Positions 57,595-64,000 of a stretch of DNA of 64,000 nucleotides are shown here, one piece after another. A program made the position numbers and the translations under genes. The notes beneath the pieces were generated by a model. That model saw only the letters and a list, made by a program, of their open reading frames with translations, had not been told where the DNA came from and did not search any database. Source of the stretch: Dromiciops gliroides (lineage: Eukaryota; Chordata; Mammalia; Microbiotheria; Microbiotheriidae); assembly GCF_019393635.1 (NCBI RefSeq), contig NC_057861.1, positions 661,009,724-661,073,723 on the forward strand. Reading direction: 5' to 3'. Within the stretch, counting starts at the first letter, position 1; each line of letters opens with the position of its first letter.

Positions 57595-57800
57595 TTATGG
57601 ACATTTAGAGATAGAAGAAGCTCCGACCCTGTGGTCTGAACTTCTCAGTTTAGAGATGAAGGAATGGATGATCAGAGAGGCAAAGAGAAAGACAGTGACA
57701 TTTATAATATCACCTAGCTAAAAGTGACAGTTATAGGACTGATATTTAGGTTTCCTATCTCCTAATACAGTGTTCTTTTCCCTATACTACACTGACTTGG
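57595..57800 (-). repeat. MIR-type SINE
   Basis: 'agtttagagatgaaggaatg', 'atcacctagctaaaagtgac' and 'ttttccctatactacactg'. Confidence 0.65.
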
Positions 57801-58151
57801 TGATTTAGCTTTTCCAGTTACAAAGTAGAAATACTAATTTCTGTAACCAGAGGGAAGTTAAGAGACAAAATGAGATAAAGACCCAGATCCTCCTGGTTTG
57901 TGAGACACTGCTTGGTATTATTTGACATTGGGGATGCACTGAAGCACCATTTGGAGCACTGAGGTAGTAATTTTTTGCCTAATGACCTGTGTGAATCACA
58001 AATGTTATACTGTTCCTATGTCTTCCTCGTCCCTTCTAAGCACTTAGAAGAACACAATTTGTTCTGAGGTAGTATTTGTAAAGTCTACTGGTAGCTTTGG
58101 CAGAAAAATCACCTATTTATTAAATGAGACTTTTTTGCATTACCCTTTATC
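57801..58151. other. Unassigned sequence
   Basis: Nothing recognisable. Confidence 0.4.
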
Positions 58152-58199
58152 CAAGGGTTCTTAGTCTAGGGTGATCTGTCTGTCTATTATCTATCCATC

Positions 58200-58286
<87 letters not shown>

Positions 58287-58626
58287 CATCTATATATTTA
58301 TCTACCTATCATTTATTTATCTATTTTAGTATACTATATTCAATTCCAGCAATACAAGTGCAGCTGTAGGTTTTTCTCACTTTTATTCATTGTGTTATGA
58401 AAATAGATAGAATTAGCATACCAAAAGAGTTTTAAAATATCAGTAAATCCTCAAAATATATATTTATATATGTTGCATATATATGAATTTTATTAACTAT
58501 TTTAATATAATTGTTTTTTTCTAATCATATATTTTATGCATTTAAAATATTATTCTAAGAAGGGGTCCTTAGGCATTATCAGACTGCTAAAAGGGGCCAT
58601 GACCCCTGAAAGGTTAAGAAACCCTA
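58152..58626 (+). mobile_element. hAT-like element containing a TCTA array
   Basis: Left terminus 'caagggttcttagtctaggg'. The right terminus 'gaaaggttaagaaaccct' is its imperfect inverted repeat. The interior 'tttatgcatttaaaatatta', 'ttctaagaaggggtcctta' matches an ancient mammalian hAT I recall. A (TCTA)n array occupies 58190-58320. Confidence 0.7.
58190..58320 (+). repeat. (TCTA)n microsatellite
   Basis: About 22 near-pure TCTA units with imperfect flanks. Confidence 0.97.
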
Positions 58627-58997
58627 TCTTAGACTATTTTGAGTCTAGGAAAACAAAGCCATATGCTACCTAATGTCATTAATTACTCCTATAAAATACA
58701 AAAGTTTAGGTTAAATAGCATTACTGGAGCAGTTAGTTCCATAGTAATGGTGTCATAAACAAAATGTAAATCCCTAAAGGGCTAAAATTTGTACTATAAA
58801 TGCTTAAAATTAGTCATTACAAAGATTTTAAATTAAAACAAGGCTGCATTAGTTGCTTTGTTATCTAATAGACCTAAATTGTATAGATTTGGGGATCTCA
58901 GGTTTTAAGTCATCAAAGGCAGCCCTGAGGTTTATAGATGAAAGCTAATGGAATGAGTGTGTGGGGAAAAGAGTTTTCTAACTAAAAGGCAGAAAAT

Positions 58998-58998
<1 letters not shown>
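58627..58998. other. Unassigned sequence
   Basis: Nothing recognisable. Confidence 0.4.
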
Positions 58999-59048
<50 letters not shown>

Positions 59049-59066
59049 AACGAGAGAGAGAGCGAG

Positions 59067-59131
<65 letters not shown>
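58999..59131 (+). repeat. (GT)n(GA)n compound microsatellite
   Basis: About 23 GT units, a short GAGAACGAGAG junction with GAGCGA variants, then about 35 GA units. Confidence 0.97.
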
Positions 59132-59134
<3 letters not shown>

Positions 59135-59514
59135 AGTTTATTTGGGGGTTGAGGAGAGCAAAGGTGTTTCTCAGCATTCCTTCTTTATCCATTCAGAAAA
59201 TCAGAGGTCACTGAGCTTATTGGGTTAATTATGTGAACACAAGGGACATCCTAGGAAAGTTTGTTTCTTGGTTGAGAGTAAAACACTAAAAAATTAAGGA
59301 AGAAATTTTGATTGATATGGGAATCACTATTTTAGAACTCATGGAGTAAGTTCTGGGTGAATGAGAAAAAATTTTAAGAAGTGCTTTAAATATTAAACTT
59401 TCAAAAATGCTTTAGCTTTAAATTAAAGCTGAAATTCAGAAGTATAAAAGCCAAAGTCTGGCACATAATAGAAGCCAAGTTCCAATTTAACAGGAGGCCA
59501 TTTTCTTCACTGCC
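59132..59514. other. Unassigned sequence
   Basis: Nothing recognisable. Confidence 0.4.
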
Positions 59515-59642
59515 CCAACTCTTATTTCAATTTCAGTAATATAACTGTAATTGTAGGTTCTTCTGACTTTTAATCATTTCATTATGAAAATAAATGGAAT
59601 TAGTGTTCCAAAAGGGCCTCTTAAATATCAGTAAATCATTAG
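59515..59642 (+). mobile_element. hAT internal fragment
   Basis: About 110 bp is clearly similar to 58339-58450 ('aattgtaggttcttctgact' versus 'agctgtaggtttttctcact', both ending 'aaatatcagtaaatc'). The termini are missing. Confidence 0.65.
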
Positions 59643-60194
59643 CTGTCTACATACTCACCCAATAGTTGGTCAATTCAGTGACTATTCTATCATTCAAACT
59701 GGTAACTTGATTGAACTGACCAGTCACTTCAGCTAAATGCTTACCAAGAAAGAAAAACAAGTATAAAGTTGGTCTAGTCTACCAGTATATATCAAAGAGG
59801 AAATATTAAAAACCTATACTCAAATTGCTTTAAATAAGCCAACTCCTCTTTACAACCTAATTTCGCTTTTAGTCCTAATAATACATACTACATTCTAGTC
59901 ACATTGGATTACTTGTGGGAATTCCTGGAAAATGATATTCCATCTCCTGCCCTATGCCTTTACATAGGTTGTCTACAAAGACCAGAATGCCATTAATCCT
60001 CACTTTCCCTCTTTGGAATCTTTTATTCACTTCAAGACTCAAGTTTCTCCCCTACATATTTTTTTTCCTTAGCACCTAGTCACCCCTCCCCACCCCCAGA
60101 ATTGTTAGCACTACTTTTGTCCTCTCAATTTGCAAAAAGATCCTTTGTATTTATTTATCTGCATACATGTTTTTCTCCCCTCAAAAATATGTTT
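59643..60194. other. Unassigned, possible L2 remnant
   Basis: 59820-60180 is pyrimidine-rich and may be old L2 3' region. Not firm. Confidence 0.35.
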
Positions 60195-60392
60195 CTTCAT
60201 GATTAATGCAGAAATATGTTTAATGTGATTGTATGTATATAACCTATATCAGATTGCTTTCTGTCTTGGGGAGGGGAGAGGGAAGGACGGAGGGAGAAAA
60301 ATTTGGAACTAAAAATCTTATGAAAACAAATGTTGAAAACTATCTTTAAATGTAATTGGAAAAAAATAATAAAATATTTTTATGATCTAAAA
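60195..60392 (+). mobile_element. LINE-1 3' end, heavily truncated
   Basis: 'catgattaatgcagaaatat', 'aacctatatcagattgcttt', the G-rich purine run at 60268-60298 and 'ttgaaaactatctttaaatg' parallel the 3' UTR at 37905-38150. About 200 bp only. 'atatgtttctt'-like sequence on both sides may be a TSD. Confidence 0.85.
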
Positions 60393-60431
60393 AAAGTATA
60401 TGTTTTTTAATGGCAGGGTTACTTTTCCTTT

Positions 60432-60526
60432 CTTTTGTTTTTCCTTCCTTCCTTCCTTCCTTCCTTCCTTCCTTCCTTCCTTCCTTCCTTCCTTCCTTCC
60501 TTCCTTCCTTCCTTCCTTCCTTCCTA
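60432..60526 (+). repeat. (TTCC)n microsatellite, about 21 units
   Basis: Pure TTCC array followed by a degenerate C/T-rich tract to about 60570. Confidence 0.97.
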
Positions 60527-60571
60527 CCTTCTCCCTGTCTCCCTTCCATCTTTCCCTTCTCCTCCCCTCCC

Positions 60572-60680
60572 CCAAGACTAAGTCACTTGCCTAGGTTCAC
60601 ACAGCCAAGATGTGTTAGAGGCAGGACTTGATCCCAAGTCTTAGTTTCAAGGTCAAGTCTCTATCCGACTATTTCACATT
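60572..60680 (-). repeat. MIR-type SINE
   Basis: 'agtcacttgcctaggttcac' and 'gaggcaggacttgatcccaa' are antisense core and head. Confidence 0.75.
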
Positions 60681-60814
60681 CCCACTCATATGAATACATA
60701 TTTCCTTTTTCACCTCATTTTACTTGTTATTCTGCTATCTATTCTGAAAAATATGCAGTTGAACATGTTCATATGAGATTTATACATCCTCCTAATTAAA
60801 ACATTGCCTGTAGT

Positions 60815-60985
60815 AATAATTTACATTTTAAAAAATACTTTCTAACTGGCAAAGTGCTTGGTGAGGCAGTGTGTTAGTATTCTTATTTCTACTTTACAGA
60901 AAAAGAAACTAGGATTCTGAGTTTTAAAAAAATCGAATTGCGAGTTAAGTGTTGGTACCCTACATCCCAGTTATTCCACTTCCAT
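60815..60985 (-). repeat. MIR-type SINE, decayed
   Basis: 'aaagtgcttggtgaggcagt' and 'actttacagaaaaagaaact'. Confidence 0.6.
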
Positions 60986-61059
60986 GTCTTTCTAACATAT
61001 CACGCAACCTTTATCATAGCTAAGTGAATTTAAAAGAGTTCTTAGTACGTATATGAGAC

Positions 61060-61061
<2 letters not shown>

Positions 61062-61110
<49 letters not shown>
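61062..61110 (+). repeat. (GA)n microsatellite
   Basis: About 23 GA units. Confidence 0.97.
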
Positions 61111-61112
<2 letters not shown>

Positions 61113-61432
61113 TGAATGGAGGGAAGGAGGAAGGAAGTCTAATAATTGGAATCATTAATTTGTCTCCTATTGATTCTGAACTCAATAATTTAGGTGGACT
61201 GACATCAGTCCAAGGGGAATTTGGTCTGTAAAGAAATTGGTTGGTCTCTTTTTCTTATACTCTTGGCCTCATGACCTTTGGCTTTTGGATGGGGTCTCTC
61301 CATATTGGAGAAGTAAAAGGGTATTCAATGTACACTGTAAATCAGGTATAGGACAGGTAGTTATTTCCTAAATTCAAAAGAGATGCTTAAAATGACAACC
61401 TCTTGGAAGCATGCACGAATAACAAATTTAAC
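61111..61432. other. Unassigned sequence
   Basis: A GGAA-rich patch at 61110-61136. Nothing else recognised. Confidence 0.4.
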
Positions 61433-61441
61433 AAGTACATA

Positions 61442-61616
61442 GGGGCAGCTAGATGGCGCAGTGGTTAAAGCACCGGCCCTGGATTCAGGAGTACCTGAGT
61501 TCAAATCTGGCCTCAGACACTTGACACTTACTATCTGTGTGACCCTGGGCAAGTCACTTAACTCCAATTGCCTTACTAAAAAAAAAAACCAAAAAACCAA
61601 AAACAAACAAACAAAA
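61442..61616 (+). repeat. tRNA-derived SINE
   Basis: Head ggggcagctagatggcgcag, 3' end aactccaattgccttac, A-rich tail with CAAA units. An 8-bp TSD aagtacat is at 61433-61440 and 61617-61624. Confidence 0.95.
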
Positions 61617-61910
61617 AAGTACATGATAATAACATAACAAGTGCAATAGTCTGTCAGAACACTGAGATGAAAGTCAAAACATGAAACAGTTTGTAGGACT
61701 ATTGAATAGCCATCTCTTATTTCATTTTGACTCTGCTGTCTCTAGCAAAACTATTTTCTAACATGCCTTGTCAGGGTTTGCATTGAACTGCTTACTGATG
61801 GACATCTTCTCCAATGTAGAAACTTTCCTTCCCATCAGTAAGATCTGACCAAAGAATTCATAACTTCCCACCATCTCAGATTCACTAGGCTTCTTCCAAG
61901 GCAGCACTAC

Positions 61911-61911
61911 C

Positions 61912-61980
<69 letters not shown>

Positions 61981-62083
61981 CCTATCTATCTATCTATCTA
62001 CCTATCTACCTATCTACCTATCTATCCATCCATCATCTATCCATCCATCTATTTATCTATCATCTATCTATTTATTTTTGTAT
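61911..62083 (+). repeat. (TATC)n microsatellite with TACC/CATC variants
   Basis: About 17 pure units, then interspersed TACC and CATC units to 62083. Confidence 0.97.
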
Positions 62084-62619
62084 TACTGCTTATTCTCCCA
62101 AAATCAGGAAAGCAAACACAAAGAAGAAGAGACAGACAGAAGTCCATATGCCATGTCACCTAGATTTAGCTGCCCTTTGGCCTGGAATTGCTATGCTGCT
62201 GAGGAGTAATGATGGGGTTAGGGAAGGTGCTTTTCCTCTTCCCAGTGCTCATTCATTGGAAAGGATTGTTCCAACATTATCTGCTGACAGAAAAGAAAAA
62301 GAAAACTGACATCCACCAAGTCTTTGGTCCTTCCTGTTAATAGTCAATAAGAGGATGATTTTTATTATCTCTAAAGCACACAAGAATTGAACTAACTCTA
62401 GTAGTCAGCAAAAGAGAGGATCCTCCCTATAGTCTACGTGCAACTGAAAGTTACAAAAGAAAGAAATCCTCATAAATCTAAATATACCTTTTTTAAAAAA
62501 AAAATCTTCATTTAGGACTACAGATATCTCCCAAGCCAACTTTGACCCTTAGGGTCTCTCATTTTTTTCTCTGTTTTTTTTTTTTTTCCTTTTAGGTTGG
62601 TTTTTGGGGAGGCCACATG
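62084..62619. other. Unassigned sequence
   Basis: A T-run at 62574-62587. Nothing else recognised. Confidence 0.4.
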
Positions 62620-62842
62620 CCTTGGCTGAAAAAGAGTGGCCTAGGAGTCAAGAAACTTTGGGGTCAGGTCTACCTCTGTTGGGTAGTGTTTACATGATTC
62701 TGGGAGTCTCTTTATTTCTCAGTGCTCCCATTAAACTCTCTAATACATTAAGTTTCAGAAAAACTGTTCACAAGCTTTAGCAATTAGTTTCTTCACTGGA
62801 AATTTTGCACAGCAGTCAAATCACAGGCCTAGTAGAGCTGTT
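62620..62842 (+). repeat. MIR-like long SINE
   Basis: Third copy of the family at 51713: 'ctcagtgctcccattaaact', 'attaagtttcagaaaaactg', 'agtttcttcactggaaattt', 'caaatcacaggcctagtag'. Confidence 0.7.
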
Positions 62843-62844
62843 TT

Positions 62845-63045
62845 TGTAGGCAGTGTTGTATAGTGGATAAAATACTACTTAGGAATTGGAAATATCTGGG
62901 TTAAAATTCCGTATCTAATACAGACCTAAGATGTGACCCAAGCAAGTCATTTAAGCTTCATAATCTTCAAGAAATTCCCTAGGGCTTACCTATTAAGTGA
63001 TAGACCAGTTAGAAGACTGTTCTACACTGACAAAACTCTATCTCT
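62845..63045 (+). repeat. MIR-like long SINE, second tandem copy
   Basis: Head 'gtgttgtatagtggataaaa', 'tgtgacccaagcaagtcatt', then 'aaattccctagggcttacct' and 'attaagtgatagaccagtta', a related 3' body. Confidence 0.65.
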
Positions 63046-63304
63046 ATTTCTCATGTGCATTTCCCCCATATCTTATAATTACTATTCTTTTCTTAAATAT
63101 ATTTAAACTCATTCTCCTCCTTGCAACTCAAATGCTATGTATGTGTTCCTTAATTACTTTCTTTGATATCCTCTATATAGAACCGATTATTTATTTTCTG
63201 CCTATTCTCTTATTTAATTCAACAGAGCATTAAGAGAAAGGATGCAGCTTGCAGTAAAGAATGCTACTCTATAAGACTGAGTTCTCTTGCCTTTGCAAAA
63301 ATGA

Positions 63305-63572
63305 ATATGCGCCTGTGCGCGACCCCGGGGCGTGTGCGGCCATGGGGGCGGAGCAGCACAAGCGCCCTGCGAGATTTAGGATCTAGAGCATAAACAAGAG
63401 ACGGGACAGGTGCGGCGACAGGGTAGGAGCCGTAGCAACAACCACAGCAGCTGGAGGACCCGCGACTGAGGAGACAGCTGCGGCGGAGAGCGGGATCGGG
63501 AGCCGACCCGGACTTCCTGTCTCTCCCGGCCCGGGAGGTAGAGTGCCCGAGCCCAGCCCCCACCTCTCAGCC
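63305..63572 (+). other. CpG-rich 5' leader of the WIPI2 copy
   Basis: GC content and CpG density jump abruptly after 63304. By eye I count about 24 CpG in 268 bp, while surrounding DNA has almost none. The segment runs straight into the WIPI2-like start codon, so it is most simply the copied 5' UTR of the source mRNA. The boundary follows the A-run 'gcaaaaatgaat', compatible with LINE-1-type integration. Minus-strand open frames across it are GC-driven artefacts. Confidence 0.75.
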
Positions 63573-64000
63573 ATGAACCTGGCAAGTCAGAGCGGGGAGG
63601 CCGGCTCTAGCCAGCTGCTATTCGCCGGCTTCAACCAGGACAGCACGTCCTTAGCTGTTGGTAGTAAATCTGGTTACAAATTCTTCTCCCTTTTTTCTGT
63701 GGATAAGCTGGAACAGATTTATGAATGCACTGATACGGAAGATGTATGTATTGTGGAGAGATTGTTTTCAAGTAGTCTGGTCGTCATTGTTAGCCTTAAA
63801 GCTCCACGAAAGCTAAAAGTCTGTCACTTTAAGAAGGGGACTGAAATATGCAATTATAGCTATCCCAATACCATATTGGCAGTCAGATTGAATAGGCAGA
63901 GGTTGATAGTATGCCTAGAAGAATGTCTGTACATACACAATATTCGTGATATGAAGGTACTGCATACAATCAGGGAAACTCCCCCTAACCCTGCAGGTTT
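63573..64000 (+). CDS. WIPI2: WIPI2 retrocopy, N-terminal part, intronless
   Basis: The product matches the start of WIPI2, a beta-propeller (PROPPIN) protein. WIPI2 binds PI3P on forming autophagosomes and recruits ATG16L1. 142 codons are open from the ATG at 63573 to the window edge, beginning [17 protein letters not shown] and including [34 protein letters not shown] and [18 protein letters not shown]. These are blades 1-3 of the propeller. The PI3P-binding F/L-R-R-G motif lies further downstream and is not in the window. The authentic gene is split into many exons, but here the sequence is continuous, so it is a processed copy. Against the human protein from memory I note about nine substitutions, some non-conservative (Ser to Phe, Pro and Cys), and no frameshift. 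The missing 3' end leaves open whether it is a retrogene or a young pseudogene. Confidence 0.9.
   Translation, partial: MNLASQSGEAGSSQLLFAGFNQDSTSLAVGSKSGYKFFSLFSVDKLEQIYECTDTEDVCIVERLFSSSLVVIVSLKAPRKLKVCHFKKGTEICNYSYPNTILAVRLNRQRLIVCLEECLYIHNIRDMKVLHTIRETPPNPAG

Noticed and set aside
63264..63585. Overlapping minus-strand frames in the GC-rich leader
   Set aside because: They lie antisense to the copied WIPI2 5' UTR. High GC content lengthens frames in all phases.
1..64000. Endogenous retrovirus or LTR pairs
   Set aside because: No paired LTRs, primer-binding site or gag/pol-like frames were seen by eye. A library search could still find solo LTRs among the unassigned stretches.

Overview
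The window reads as nuclear DNA of a marsupial. It is AT-rich and CpG-poor and is filled with interspersed repeats. The most diagnostic is a roughly 135-bp tRNA-derived SINE, present in about 16 copies on both strands. It has a recognisable pol III A box (TGGCGCAGTGG) and a B-box-like GAGTTCAAATCC. A second SINE type carries an RTE/BovB-like 3' tail. There are also many worn MIR/THER-type SINEs, LINE-2 on both strands, marsupial-type LINE-1 pieces, an older endonuclease-type LINE, several hAT DNA transposon remnants and many microsatellites. The short-SINE subfamily with a 'cattgccc' 3' end resembles what I recall of Australidelphian WSINE1, but I cannot assign a species.

Layout. 1-1.6 kb: the 5' end of an inverted LINE-1 (5' UTR plus ORF1 start), interrupted by a SINE with a 178-bp CTT tail. 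2-12 kb: SINEs, MIRs, a long minus-strand L2 (7.1-8.0 kb) and a second CTT array. 12.4-14.9 kb: a long minus-strand LINE with endonuclease-domain remnants and a nested SINE. 16-29 kb: a long SINE, L2 and MIR pieces, a hAT inserted into a SINE near 21.4 kb, and a MIR-like element near 27 kb split by two later insertions. 29.6-30.9 kb: a minus-strand stretch with protein-like fragments that I cannot assign. 36.4-38.2 kb: an old hAT hit at its terminus by a 5'-truncated LINE-1 that keeps the ORF2 C-terminus. 43.7-45.6, 50.6-51.2 and 55.1-56.5 kb: plus-strand L2, with nested SINEs in the first two. 56.5-63 kb: LINE-1 3' ends, hAT remnants, and TATC, TTCC, GT and GA arrays.

The only recognisable protein-coding sequence of cellular origin is at the right edge. 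An intronless copy of the start of WIPI2, an autophagy PI3P effector, has a CpG-rich leader (63305-63572) and an open frame from 63573 to the window end. It is best explained as an LINE-1-mobilised retrocopy. Its 3' half lies outside the window, so retrogene and pseudogene cannot be told apart here.

I found no operon, CRISPR array, stand-alone tRNA or snRNA gene, intact retrovirus, or other evidence of an undescribed system. The points most worth following up are the WIPI2 copy, the unassigned coding-like relic, and several nested insertions whose target-site duplications (TSDs) can be read directly.
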